Positions 38,593-50,699 of a DNA stretch of 64,000 nt are shown here, piece after piece. This stretch comes from Favolaschia claudopus. Taxonomy: Eukaryota > Basidiomycota > Agaricomycetes > Agaricales > Mycenaceae. A program made the position numbers and the translations under genes. Each line of letters starts with the position of its first letter. Position 1 is the first letter of the stretch. The notes beneath the pieces were generated by a model, which saw only the letters and a list, made by a program, of their open reading frames with translations, did not search any database and had not been told where the DNA came from. The stretch lies in the NCBI GenBank assembly GCA_037176885.1, contig JAWWNJ010000068.1, positions 1,240,001 to 1,304,000 on the forward strand, given 5' to 3'.

Positions 38593-40571
38593 TCAATGAA
38601 AATGAGAAAGAACGTCTAAACCCTGCACCCAAAACCTGGCCCGCTCTAACCAGATAGGATGAGCTAAGGATACAGGAATCTTCTTCTTCATGAGCCGCCC
38701 TGCAGCAAGAACCTCGACATCAGGGTAACCGTCAACGTCAAATTCCTCCGGCAACACCCCGTAGCCTGCTGGCACTACATCTTGCCTAACCACCTCTGCA
38801 AGAACTTCAAAGAAGCTATGCTCCATCTCCTGGTTGTCGCCAAAGGGATTGCGATTGTCGGGCACCTCAATTGCCTCGTGCCGAATCTGGGGATTTTGGT
38901 CACCTCGAATGCGATCTTCAACGTCGTCTTCATCCTCCTCGTCCGGCGGATTCCCTGCACCTGATGTACGCCGCGCTTTTTCCTTGCCGTGAACACCGTA
39001 ATACTTTTCTATGGTATCTGGATGTAAGATACCGCAGTCGTCGCGGTCTCGATAGACTCCGAATTTTGCTTTTCCCCAGAGGCGCATGTCCTAGAGGCGG
39101 ATCAGAGCCGTTGAGACAGACAACTTTGAAACGTACGTTGGGACTCTTGTTGAAGGTCTCCTTCCCGTCCATGGGATGCGCATTCCATTGGGTCTGAAAC
39201 TCAGCGCAGTCTTTGTTAATGGCGTCAAGAAACAACGTGTGCAACAACCACAGATGTTCTGGTTTTCCGACGTCCAAACAATGAAGACGCTCTAAGCGCA
39301 TGAAGAACCCCCGCCAACGCCTAACAAACTGGCTGCCAACTTCAACCCACATGCGCTCTATGCGAGTGTTCCGGGTAGAACTGATTTCGATTCATTGAGT
39401 GAGTAGTCCTATGAAACAAAAACGGCATTCAACTTACGAGCCCCATATGAAACTTGCGCGGTTTGGACCATTTCTCATCACCATGTAGATAGCGCAAGCT
39501 ATGTTCTCCCCGCCACGGTCACCTCGTAGACGGGATGGGAAGCCGTACTTGTCGGCTGCTTCCAACATGACATCCAGCACAGTCGCCGAGGTGTTGTTGT
39601 TGCTTCCCCGTATGCCAGTAAGCTATTGACAGAGTTGAGTCAGGATTCCACCGTATCTGAAACTACTGACCGTCCGACAGTATCCGTCAGCAAATCCGTG
39701 AAGGACCACCCCCCACCGAATCATCTTATGGTGCCCGTCAAGATGCCACAACGCATTCGGTCTTCTGACGTTGTATACCTTTCGCTTGATTATATCCCGA
39801 TGGCGTAAAACACGGCCCAGATTGTCCACGCGCCTCAAGGAATACATGACCCTCCTCCTTTGCATGCGTACTCCTCTGGAGCGAAGAAAACCCATCAAAT
39901 ACCGGAGGCCAGACTCAGGCTTGTCTCGTTTGAATCTTCGCACCAGCTCATCGAGATCATGGTCTGACAGGGCAGAATATTCTCTTGTGAGTCCGAACTT
40001 CTTCATATGGCGATAAAGGGTCGTTCGATGACACCCCAGTAGAGCTGCTAATTCGACTAGCTTGATCTGTCTCTCCGGCCGAATGGCTTCTGCCACGAAT
40101 TGGAGATTCATGGCTTTGGCAGGGCGGCCTCGTTTTCCGGTGCGTACATCCGGCTCAGCCAGCATTGGAAAGTCGATCTTTGCATCCTCCCTAGTAATGT
40201 GTTGAGACAATAAGCTTCAAGTTATCGACATTTCCTTACTTTCCCTTAGCTAGGTCTTTCACGTGCAATAATACAGATACGACGTCGCCAAGGAGTCCTG
40301 CCACCCCATCAAGCCAGCCAGGAGGTAAGGGAGTTTCATCAGAATGTTCAGATTCTCCCAGAGTAACCACAAGCAGCATCGCGTCCGAGGTAAGAGCATC
40401 AATATGATGTGATACTCGCGACGAGTCCAAGTCTTCCTCTTCTGTCACGCCACGAGCATGGTTGTACAATTCCTCTAGAGCCCGGTGACTTGCTAATACG
40501 TTCGCAGACCAACGGTCATAGCCTGGGGGCAGATTCGGAAGCGGAGGAAACGATGCTGGTAGACGGGGCAT
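38593..40571 (-). CDS. Integrase-fold DDE transposase
   Basis: Five exons: 40571-40240, 40190-39671, 39622-39438, 39380-39137 and 39090-38593; 592 aa. Order: a helical N-terminal region, an AT-hook-like GKRGRPAK, a helix-turn-helix (LAALLGCHRTTLYRHMKKFG), an IS3-like linker (SGLRYLMGFLRSRGVRMQRR), and a retroviral-integrase-type catalytic core. The catalytic triad is Asp262 (WHLDGHH), Asp319 (RGDRGGEN) and Glu354 (TRIERMW), with 34 residues between the last two, as in DD(35)E enzymes. The C-terminal region is acidic. The gene reads outward toward the left end. The start is uncertain: an in-frame GTG lies upstream but ATG 40,571 is the first ATG, and the divergent BTB gene begins only 77 bases away. 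Confidence 0.85.
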
Positions 40572-40648
40572 GAAAGGCGTTGTTTGAGCTTGTTGTTGTT
40601 TGGTCTTGTGGGTGCCCCTCACACTCTCTTTGTTTCCGTTCTCCACCT

Positions 40649-41665
40649 ATGGCCACATCTCCTGCTCCTGCACCCATTCGGAGCACCAAGTACTACGATG
40701 ACACTCTTGGTTACCCTGTTTTCCTAGTGAGTCAATGAATTTTTACTTTAACGGAATCATCGTTTTCATGTTATCTCGTCAGGTTGAGAATACCCTGTAC
40801 AAATTGGACCCGCACGCCATCTTTTGCTACTCCCCCGTACTGCAGGACATAGCTTCCATCCCTGGCCCAGGACTTGTACAACAACAGTCCTCAGACACCA
40901 ACCCAATACCTCTTTCGCACCATGGCAAGGCCGAGTTCGAAATGTTTGTACGGGTTGCTTACGGAGAGTAAGGATTTCCTGCAGTCTGAATTGCATGGTT
41001 CTCATTAAATGTACAGTATTCCTGTTGCAGATGACTACGGCAGAGCTGCAACTGGCCTACCTTTAATCGTCAAGTCCCTCGAACTCAGCCAATTCCTCAT
41101 GGCGCCATTGTTTCGCAAGCATTGTCTGACCATGATTCAGCAAAGAACGTGGGCCATTCCCGGGGCCAAGTTGATCTTTCTGTCGTATCACTACCGTACC
41201 AGGCTTTTCTTCGAAACCGCTTTCCACCACCTAGCCTCGTCACCGCTCCGTGACCTCACTGTTGAGGATGTCGACCTCATAGGTTTCCGTGCCTATGTTG
41301 CCTTGGCAAGGCTTAAGGAAGCTCACGCTGAACACCGCAGCATTCTTGCGGCAGAGGAACCAGTTTTCGATCATGATCAGAGGCAACACTCTATGGGATG
41401 CCTGGATCACGAGGCTTGCGAAGAAGACTGGCATCGTGTATGGTGGAACGGGATGGGTCGTTGTTTGTTAGACGGGCGCAAACCCCTCACGTACACGTCA
41501 AGCAGAGAATATCTCGAAAGCATGCATTTTGGTCGGATGAGCCCAGGGTGTAGGATGATAATGCTTCAGAGCATCAAGGACGACGAGGGCAACTCACACA
41601 TTTATGAAATGACCAAGACCGTTGCTACCTTCCTCATGACTGAGATTGTCGAAGATTTGGACTAA
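40649..41665 (+). CDS. BTB/POZ domain protein (transposon cargo)
   Basis: Three exons: 40649-40726, 40783-40967 and 41017-41665; 303 aa. The N-terminus has the basidiomycete BTB pattern: the YYDDTLGYPVFLVENTLYKL entry strand, then PIPLSHHGKAEFEMFVRVAYG and LPLIVKSLELSQFL. The rest is helical with several Cys/His residues (GCLDHEACEEDWHRVWW). BTB proteins oligomerise and can link substrates to cullin-3 ubiquitin ligases or act in chromatin. Divergently transcribed from the transposase with fewer than 80 bases between starts, so the two probably share a promoter. Unlike the BTB-like protein at 31,072 in sequence. Confidence 0.78.
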
Positions 41666-44600
41666 GGGCGATTATTTCTCTCTCTTATTTAGCCATCACA
41701 TAACACACTCATTTAGATACTCTCTACCGTACTCTACACATTACCTTACACAAGGCTTAATTGCATAGATTGGATTTTGCTTCACGACGTTGGCTGAGCG
41801 CAGGGGATTGCCCAATTTGGACTTCTTCCCAATTTGGAAGCCATTACTTCTTCTCTTCCTCCCATCCATTCGCTTGTGTATGCTTTCTAAATCAATCTCT
41901 ATTCATTTCTATCGTGATTACTGAATATATAAGGGTAGCACAGGGATTTACAGTGTAAGTCGAAACATTGTGTGGTATAACATCGAGCATCCAATCCAAG
42001 TCAGTCGGTCATAATTAGTCCTCCCCTCCGCCCCCTCCGAACTACAGACCCCACCCAAAACACACTCAACCAGAACCACCACCGCCGCCACAACCCCAAC
42101 CCTCCTCTCCCCCCCTTTCTCCCCGCCCCATTGCCTCCTCCCCCACACCACAGCGTCGATATGGCGCTGACAGCGTGTATAGCGAGCGAATCTTCGCACT
42201 GAGCACCGATGCAGGCGAATCGGTGTGGTCGAGCATTGTGTTCCCGTCAAAGATGCCGCATGCCGCGTAGTACTGCAAGAAGGCGTAAGGTCTGGAAGAT
42301 AGACCGGTAGTATTCGACGGTGGAGTGACTGTAGCGCGAGGTGGTGATGACAACATGTGGTAAGGGACGAAAGTAGCGGGATGATGTCGTTCCGCATTCG
42401 GGTGGAATCGTGTCGAGCCGAAGAAATCGAGACGCAATGTTGCCGATGGCGACACGGCGAGCTGCGTAAGAGGTGAGGGCAAGGATCAAAGGCTGCGTAA
42501 CGACATACCGTCCTGAGCCCAAGTGGTAGGAGACACCTTGAGCAATGAAGTCGAGGGAGCGAGCAGCAAGCTCGACGATGGCTGCTTGTGTATTTTCTGA
42601 TTGGGAAATGGACGTGGCGCAGTATCGTTCGAGCGCACGGATAGTCGACATCCAACCCGACATTGGCGTAGGACTTGCCTGAGGTGAAGGACGAAAGAAT
42701 AGGTCATAAATGCTACATAAAAGTAAGTAAGAGTCAGTGGATTTGCTTGTAATGAAAACAGCACGGATGCACGCACCTTAAGCTCGCCGCAAATGAGCGA
42801 CAGTCAAGCCGTTTGTATTTTTGTCGCATACCCGTTTGTTGGACCAAGGACGGCGGGCTCGATTCGCGATTTGGCAGAAGGTGTTGACGATGACCGTTTG
42901 TTGATTGATTTGGGAATGCAGGTCCTCCGTAAGCTGTTGTTCCGCGTTCGATGCAAATCGGGTCGTGGAAGACGTGGATTCATGGTGGGGTGGGGGGAAT
43001 GCACAACGGGCCGTTGGAAAGAATATGTTGTTGCCGACGAGAGACACATTGCTTGAACCTTTGTTTGAGTCAGACCAAGATATGCAATAGAAGATGGGAA
43101 TAACTCACACAAGAACACGGCCAAGATGACCTAGTGTATGGGCTTGGTGAAAATCTGCGTGCAAAGCGACTGCGTAATCGACATGAGGGGACCGCTCAGC
43201 TTCGCGTTCTCTGCAAGGTGGGTGTTGGTCTTCCTGATATGCGTCACGACCTCAGTCAATTCCAACCCAGTGATGGACAACATGGGCGGGTCGGTTCGAG
43301 TCAAATCGGGGCAAGTGTAGGTTGAGAGTAAAAGGGCGGCGAGGCGGCGGCACTGCGCGACGTGACGTGACGTCAAGGAAAGAATATTGTGAATGCTAGA
43401 TATGAGTAAGACACTGCATATATTGAAGCCAAAAAAAAGTTTGAATACACGCACCTCGAACTTGCCGCAAACGAGCGACAGTCAAACGGGTTACACCTGC
43501 ATCAACGGTGTATCGACCTTGATTGATGTCGACGTGGCCTCGAGTAGCGGAGAATCGGCGGAGAACGCCGAGCGTAGATGTTGGGCGAGGGTCCGACGAT
43601 GCAGACAGCACAGAGGGTGGCGGTGGGTGGATGGGCCGCAGAAGTGCGACTGATAGTCGCTAGGTCTCCGGCTTGACCATATTTGGCACCTGAGTACTTG
43701 GCGACGGGGAGATCGTAGAAGGCGATGGAAACGTTCGAAACGGCGGTGCCGTAGCTGAGTTGAGAGCGAAGGTGACTGGAGGTGAGGAAGCGGTGGCACA
43801 AAGAAGGAAAGAGATGAGGGAAAACCGCACATCGATGAACCTCGAGGTGTTGACAACGTGCGCAGGACCTTCCTCTCCCACCGCAGATTCGTGGCGCAGG
43901 TCGATGAGGGCGGGGGTTACCTGCGATGCGGGGAAAGAGGAGCGTTAGTTAATTCGGGGTTTGAATCAAGGACGGAGAAGAGAAAAGACGGATAATTGTT
44001 AATTGAGGAAATAGCGGAGGGTAGAGACGCAGACTCGATGCATAAGAATGAAAACGAAGTCGGAAAAGAGCGAATACAAAGTCGCGAAAGAAAGAACGAA
44101 AACTCAGTCAAGAAAACACTCACCACAATCCCCCCAACCCCAACACCTCCTGCACCTCCCTCACTCTATTAACAACCCACCCTCCCGGGGAGTCATGGCG
44201 GGCAGGCGGGATGCCGAGGTTGTGCGGGTCTCCGCAGCTTCCTTAGCGTTGCCGAAGTCGACGCGACTCGCGCTAGATTGATCTGGGTACGTCGGAGAGT
44301 TGATTTTCATTTGTTCGCGTCAAAAAAGAAGCAACTCAATTTATTTTGATTCTAGTGCAAGTCTTTGAGCGAGTCGGCGCGCGTAGCGCCGACATTGACG
44401 TTGTTGTTGTTGGTGTCGACGGAAGGAGGCGGCGCCGACGTTGGCTAGCGCGGAGTTGATCTGTGTAGACAGGTAAGCTATCTCCTTTCGTTCGCTGTGA
44501 AAAACGAGGATACTCACTGAGAATTGGATAGCGCGTTTCTGAGCGAACCGGCGCTAAAAACGCCGAAACGGCGTCGTTATTCTTGAGAGGGTCGAGGAGG

Positions 44601-45442
44601 GCGGCGGCGGCAACTGATGTGGTAGCGGCGTGGCACGGGATGGATAATTGAAGGAGATAGTTGAGTGTGTCGGGAGGGCTGGAAAACGACGGAATACGCC
44701 GGGACGACGCTGTTGGTGAGGTTGCGACGGTCGGGCGGTCGAGATCGAGTGGCGGCGGCGGTTACGAGTCAAAGGAGGAGTGGGGCTAGGGGAGACGGGA
44801 TGTCGTTAGGAAGGCGCGGGAGGGAGGAGTCGATCGGGGACGCACCTTGTATTTACCGCTCTGTAGATATGTACGGGTCGGTGTCGGCTTCGCGAAGCGG
44901 GCGGCGGCGTCGAAGACGCGGGGAGTCGTCGGGTGTACAGTGAAAGAAGCCAGCACTGAGTTCAAAGGTTAGTCAACGCACCGTTTTACAGTAATCGCGC
45001 CGACTCACATTGTTTCAGTTGAGGAGTTGTCCGCGTTGAGGATGGGCACATTCGAGCGCAGTCTTGCAGCGCTCGTAGACGCGCTGGCGGAATATCAGGC
45101 TAAAGATCAACCAAGTCAATGAGCAGCGAGGATTCAAAGGTGAGTAAACACACCAATTTCGTGCTCCTCGGCTAATTTCCCTACAAGCAAGTATGGCGTC
45201 TGAGTCGACGCTACTTGGAAATGTCAGCAAAATCGTAATACGAGGTAAGTGCAGAACCACGTACCTTGAAATTAACTGGATTTGACGGTCGTCTCAGGGC
45301 CGAACGTCCGGAAGGGAACTTGAAAGGAGAGAGGGCGGGAGGGCATGAACGAGTCGCATGGCGGACTGAGGATGGCATGAGGAGCGCGTTTACCCGACGT
45401 TCAGAGACGATGTATCGGCAACGGCCGAAAGCAAAGCGGACT

Positions 45443-45712
45443 TTGCTGACATAAGTATGCAGCCGCAGAGTCGCCCGACACGCGACCAAACACCACGCAA
45501 CCCAACAGTGAAGAGCCACCAAGCCGGTTCGCACCGTGTGCGCCTCCGGCGACCTCACCGGCAGCAAACAGTCCGGGAATGGGCTTGCCGTTCGAGTCGA
45601 TAACGCGCGACTCGGCGTCAATCTCCAAACCGCCCATAGTGTAGTGCAGCACGGGAGTCATGACGGCGACGTGGAAGATGTCATCGTACTTCCACTCGCC
45701 AGAGAAGAACTG
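45443..45712 (-). pseudogene. Captured fragment of a fumarate reductase (FAD-dependent)
   Basis: About 90 codons matching the C-terminal part of the FAD-binding domain of OSM1/FRDS-type soluble fumarate reductases: MTPVLHYTMGGLEIDAESRV, GKPIPGLFAAGEVAGG, HGANRLGGSSLLGCVVFGR. It starts right after a splice-acceptor-like GGTGCAG, so one exon boundary was carried along. The sequence upstream does not resemble the rest of the enzyme, and the match ends after AAYLCQQ, so only this piece is present. Family enzymes regenerate oxidised flavin under anoxia; this fragment cannot do so. Confidence 0.8.
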
Positions 45713-47107
45713 CACCAAACGTCAGTATAAAAAGCTTTAATGGGATAAGCAGGCGGATGACCTCGGAGAGGAGCGTACAGGTATGATGGGGGACGAGTGA
45801 GTGAACGATTTGGCGGAAGGACGTGCGGGTGGGTCTGCAGTGGACTTTGGCAGTTAGCCGAGTTTCTTTCAGCGACGAAGCCAAGGAAGCGAGGAGCATG
45901 GTGGTGTCTATGGCATCGACGAGCGACTGCTGATGCACAAAATCTTCTCTAAGAACCTCAGCGGAGATCCACTCGATCTCGCCTTTCTCTGTGTACACCG
46001 GTGAGTCATTTCGTTGCGTTTGAATCGCGGAAAAACTGACCTAAATATGATTTTGATTTGAGCGCGTTTTTAAGCGCGTCGACGTGGTGCATCGAGACGT
46101 CGGGAGACGATGTCAGCGGCGATGGTAGTGTTTTCGCGTCGCTGAGGCGGCAGTGTGTGAGAGCGGCGTCGGGTGTTGGAGAATTGAGTTGGGGCTGGAA
46201 CAGCGTGGAACGAAGGCAGCGAAACTCAGGACCAAACGATATGGTGAAGGCGGAGGCGGAGATGGGTCAAGGCGGGGAAGAGGTGGGCTAAAGTAGAAAG
46301 GGATGGCGTTAGCAAGGCGCGGGAAGGGAAAGGAAGGGTGGGACGCACTTCTATACTTCTCTGTCATTGTGTATACGCGTCAGCATCGGTGTAGCTACGC
46401 GAACGGGGCCAGCAGCGGTCGGGCGAGGGGTCGGCGAGTGCGAATTAAGAGGAGGCAGGGTAGTTGATTGCAACTTGAGGAAAGGTGTGTCATTGCAGTA
46501 GTCAGGGAGAAGTTGCGAGAAGGGAGTTGGGGGGCGCTGAGGTGAAAGGAGGCTAACGAGAGCGGGGGTGGAGATTCTACGAGTGGAGAAAACGTGTTAG
46601 AATGAAGACGCAGGAAGACGAGGGAAGCACGCACATTCGCGTTACCAGCACCATTCTGCCTGTTTCCTCGCAGCTCGCGTTCTCCTCCTCTGGCGCATAA
46701 TGTTACGCTCGGCCGACATGCCGCAAAGACGTGGAAGGCGAGTAGGGCGATGAAGGCGTTGAGGGACGGGCGAGGAATAAGGTATTGCTACGTTGGTTGC
46801 TTGAGGTTACAAAGACGAGTCGATCGTCATATTCCAGAGACCGGGCGGCATTCAACGCAGTGTTGGCATAAAGGTAGTTGACGTAGGAGGCGGAGGGGGA
46901 GCAAACACACAAAACAGCGGCGGGGTAGGCTGAGAGCGGAAGTGATGGGCGGCCGAAGGTGGTGGCACTGGATGAGAAGAAACCAAGTGTTGTTGGCTAT
47001 TTGCCAGCATCCTCTTGCACTTACTTGCGTCGCGTTCAGACACGGTCCATGGACGCGCCAGTCACCCGTCACACCAACACTGGGGGGTGACTGAACGCGT
47101 CGAAAAT

Positions 47108-47122
47108 TGTCCACCTTGGACA
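47108..47122. promoter_or_regulatory. Palindrome TGTCCACCTTGGACA, copy 2
   Basis: One base off the perfect palindrome, preceded by GAACGCGTCG, 30 bases upstream of the dioxygenase ATG. It matches the composite at the inner edges of both terminal repeats. Likely part of the dioxygenase promoter or a second transposase-binding site. Confidence 0.6.
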
Positions 47123-47151
47123 ATTTTTGACAGCTCACCCACTTTGCGCTC

Positions 47152-50100
47152 ATGTCACCAAAATACTTGCTCAAACTCGACGAGGCTGCTCTTGCTCGGC
47201 TTCTTGAACTCGCTGCTGCCTCCAGTGACCCTGCTGACTCTGAACTGGGCTCTTTTCTGGCTGCTGCTGCTGCCTTGCAGCCCGCTGGCGACGATGAGCT
47301 GGCACAAGATTCTGTCGAACAGCCCTCTTCTGGAATGTCAACCCCAACGGCCATACTTCCGCCGCCTCCACCTCAAATTCAACGAGATCTCCATACTAGG
47401 ACTCAGCATACAGCAGATCGTCCGTCGACGCGTCCGTCGACGCGTCGTCCGCGTTCGTTGAGCTTACCACCTATGCCTGTGTCTACCCCCAAAGGTATAG
47501 TGTATACTGCATCTGACGCTGGACGGCTTGAACAAATGCTTTGTTTTAGATTGGGATTCCAGCGCGTTGTATACACAGCGAGAGCCTCCCCCGCGGGCGA
47601 CACGCACTCCGCTGTTTCTCCCTTCACCAAGCCCTTCGCCATCACGAACTCTTGCACCTTCATCTCCAACTCGTACCTCTCCATCCCCCACGCTTCGTGA
47701 TTCCCCTACCCCCATGTCTGTGGACCAACAACATAAAATGCCACATGGCGCCATCAATCCCAATGGCAAGCGTATAGCAGAGTTGGCCCCCACGTCTCTT
47801 GACCAGCACGCGGTGTCGCCGTCTGGACACAACAACTCGGAGGGAAATTGCGGCGAAGAGGAACATCTTGCTTCGGGTGAGAAACTGATGCTTCGGTTTA
47901 AGATGCCTGAGCATGTTCGGGCGCAGCTGAAGGCTGCCGGAGGAGGTGGAGGTGGTGGGGCCGCTGGTGGAGGAGGTGGAGGTCGCAGCGAGTGCCCGAG
48001 GAAGGGTGATGGAGGATGCGTTGGAGGCGACGGTGATATTGGGCACATCGACTGCGATGACCAGGCATGTGCCCGATGTCATCCCGTCCCACGTATTGCC
48101 CCGAATGATGTAGCTGCGGCAAACATGAGAGCGGCAGCTGAAGCAGCGTTGAACCGTCACCCAGACGGGGAGTCGGAGATTGACTCTGCTGGTCGGGCGT
48201 CGGGCGATATGGACAGCGATATGGACAACGGTGACAACGTCAGTGAAGGGGGAAGGCGGGGGGCAAAAAGAAGGAAGACTGGCTACCGTGCCAACGGTAA
48301 TGGACCACCTTTGACGAAGGATGCTGGATTGCTTCTTTCGGAGTTGGTCGGTGCTATGTTCACCAAGGAGGCGCGCCTTGATTTGGACAATTTTCTTAAT
48401 GGGTTGGGGAATAATAGCAGTTACCGGTTTGATCATCGTGCGCCCCGGGATTTGAAGGAGACAGCCCGCCGTCTGCAACAGCTAGAAAATCAAAACCAGA
48501 TTGGCTCTTTCTGGTACATGGTGACGCTCGTGCAACTGGTCTTGCATGTCGACAGGTGAGTTTTCATGAATGGCTGAAAGGAAATTGCTAAACAGACACT
48601 CAGCATACGCGCAGATGCTAGGCTCAAGCGAATCCATGTACCACCCATGGACCAAATCGCCAAAGATCATGGCATGTCGAGAACCACTTTTGGGAGAAGG
48701 CTCGAGAGCGGCACAAGGCTCATGTCCCTGTGCGCAGCTAGTAGGCACTTCGCTCATATCTGATGAACTTTCACTAATGTCGTTGTAGGCAGTCCATATC
48801 TCCTCGTCTTGATTGCTGTTACCAACAAACAGGAAGACTTCGCTAATAACCGTCGGAGCTCCGATAAAGATATCAAAGCACTCGCTTCGGCTTTGAGAGA
48901 GGTCTCCCGTAAGCTATTATCCTTCACATTATCTGCAAACTCAGCTTTTACTCTTTCTAGATGACAAGTGGGGTACTCTTGTCAGCCGCCTGCGTATACC
49001 TCTACAATATGTCCGGAACAATTCCCCCTTTTTAACTGGCCTCAGCTTCTGCCACCAAATTCCACAACCTCACGGGCAACCAACACGGCGCGAAAATATA
49101 CCGTTCTATAGTGTCATGCAAACGGACTCCGTCTTTCAGAGTATCACAACAAAGTGCGTGATGGCTTGCTTCATCTCATCACCTCTGATTTTTTGTGCAG
49201 TTTCGAAGTTCTACCTCCCCGCTCTCCAGTATGGGGTACCCCTGTGAGCGCCTGGAATGTCTTCAACGACGTTAGCGACCTTCCACTACCCGACGTACAT
49301 GTCATCGAAACGCCTGATGAATTTGTCAAAACACTGTCTCCCGTGAAGGCAAGCACTACCGATCGTTTCACTGAAGAAGCTAGGGCAGCAGCAGAAGATT
49401 CAGATATCGCTCTAGATCTCGAAGACCTAGAGGAAATGGTAAGGGTGTTTCTTCATAGTATCTGTGTCAAACTTAGCGATGCAAAGATTAACGAAAAAAA
49501 CCGGAAGCGCTATATTGAAATAAATACAAGTTTTCTAAACGGGTGAGCTTTCAACATCGTACGTGCATAGTTTACTTATCATTATATAGGAAAATTCTCC
49601 GAATTCAGGACCCGAATGGGAAACTGCTTTCGGACGTATTCACACTCCCCGAACATTTATATCAGAAGCTCAAGGACGCAATCGCTCTCATACAAGGAGC
49701 CATGCCTGGAGAGTGGAAACATGACACGTCTCTTCGCGAGGCTTACCGCTTTCTGTCCTGTCACTACTCGTGGTATGCACGGTACGGAGAGAAGGTATGT
49801 CTGCGTTTATCTTTTCGGTATGCTGTTAACTGTCTACAGGGTCATACGGCACCAACAACAGCAGCTCATATGGACCACGTTCAACGGGGTCATGGGGGCC
49901 GTATCAATTTCTCTCAACGCACTCCTCATCAGTCTAAAGAAATACGTGAAAACGCGCGGGAATATGCAGTCCTTTGTGATGCTTATGAAGAAGTTTTCGA
50001 TTATATTCGTGTCACGGTAAGTGAAGGTCTCTTTTCCAGTCAAGGTCCTGAGTTTTGGATAGCTACAGAAGCGCTTCCCTGACCAATACAAAGGCTTGAG

Positions 50101-50455
50101 CATCTATTGTGACGCTCTGCCAATGAATGCCTCTAGCCCATGCTATCCGTTTGGGGGTTTCGTGCTGAATCTACGTGTGGCTACAACAGCACACCGGGAT
50201 CATGGTGATAAGGACCTTTGTGTCGTCATCCCTTTCGGAGATTTTGAAGGTGGCCAACTCTGCCTTTATGAATTGGGTTATAAGTTTGATTTGAAAATGG
50301 GTGATGTCTTGATTTTTCCGTCTTGTGACTTGACGCATTTCAATATGCATTTCACGGGGAAGAGGGGGACGTTGGTTCTGCATTCGGATAGGCAGGGGGA
50401 TGAATGGGTACGGGATTGTCGTGGTTGGGGGCCATATATTAGTCGATTCTCTTAA
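47152..50455 (+). CDS. TET/JBP-like Fe(II)/2-oxoglutarate dioxygenase
   Basis: Nine exons: 47152-47494, 47550-48555, 48604-48740, 48789-48908, 48961-49153, 49201-49542, 49590-49794, 49840-50016 and 50069-50455; 969 aa. The C-terminal double-stranded beta-helix has the metal ligands His883, Asp885 (THRDxxD context AHRDHGDKDL) and His931 (LTHFNMHF), plus the 2-oxoglutarate-binding Arg940 (GKRG), with IPFGDFEGGQLCLYE and GDVLIF strands as in agaricomycete JBP/TET-type oxygenases. The family oxidises 5-methylcytosine or thymine in DNA. The N-terminal 400 residues are disordered, with Pro/Ser-rich and poly-Gly runs and a basic GAKRRKTG likely for nuclear import. The middle (DARLKRIHVPPMDQIAKDHG) is conserved-looking but unassigned. 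The substrate is inferred, not shown. Confidence 0.85.
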
Positions 50456-50699
50456 TATCATTGTTACTGTCGATTCTCTTAATATCGTTGTTACTCAAAT
50501 CGAAGCTCAATGAACGCAACAGATGAAAAGAGTGACAACCATTATGTGTTTGATTCAAAGTACGGTAGTGGCAGACTATCAGACGAGACCCATAGAGCGC
50601 AGAGAGTGTGTAGTGCAGGTGCAAAGCAAAAAGCAGCAACTATTAGAGAGAGTGGAATAGTAATGATATCAGTGAGAGGACGCCAATGCAACGGCTTGA

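Larger units (their letters stand above)
41666..47151. other. Patchwork region of the transposon
   Basis: 5.5 kb without an intact recognised gene. On the minus strand there are many short exon-like pieces followed by donor-like GTGCGT (plus-strand ACGCAC, for example at about 42,771, 43,450, 44,842, 46,344 and 46,630). Some pieces are repeated: GCCGCAAA(T/C)GAGCGACAGTCAA occurs at about 42,786 and 43,462, and a block near 44,640-44,900 resembles one near 46,220-46,410. One piece is clearly from a fumarate reductase gene (45,443-45,712). A minus-strand frame starting at 47,043 would be divergent to the dioxygenase gene. The picture fits captured and shuffled gene fragments; whether any are transcribed is open. 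Confidence 0.55.

Noticed and set aside
42000..42660. Intact transcription-factor-like gene on the minus strand
   Set aside because: Several overlapping frames of 100-235 codons exist but none shows a recognisable motif; treated as part of the patchwork region.
47464..48478. Long minus-strand frames opposite the dioxygenase gene
   Set aside because: Antisense shadows of the Pro/Ser/Gly-rich N-terminal exon; the plus-strand frame is supported by splice sites and the downstream catalytic domain.
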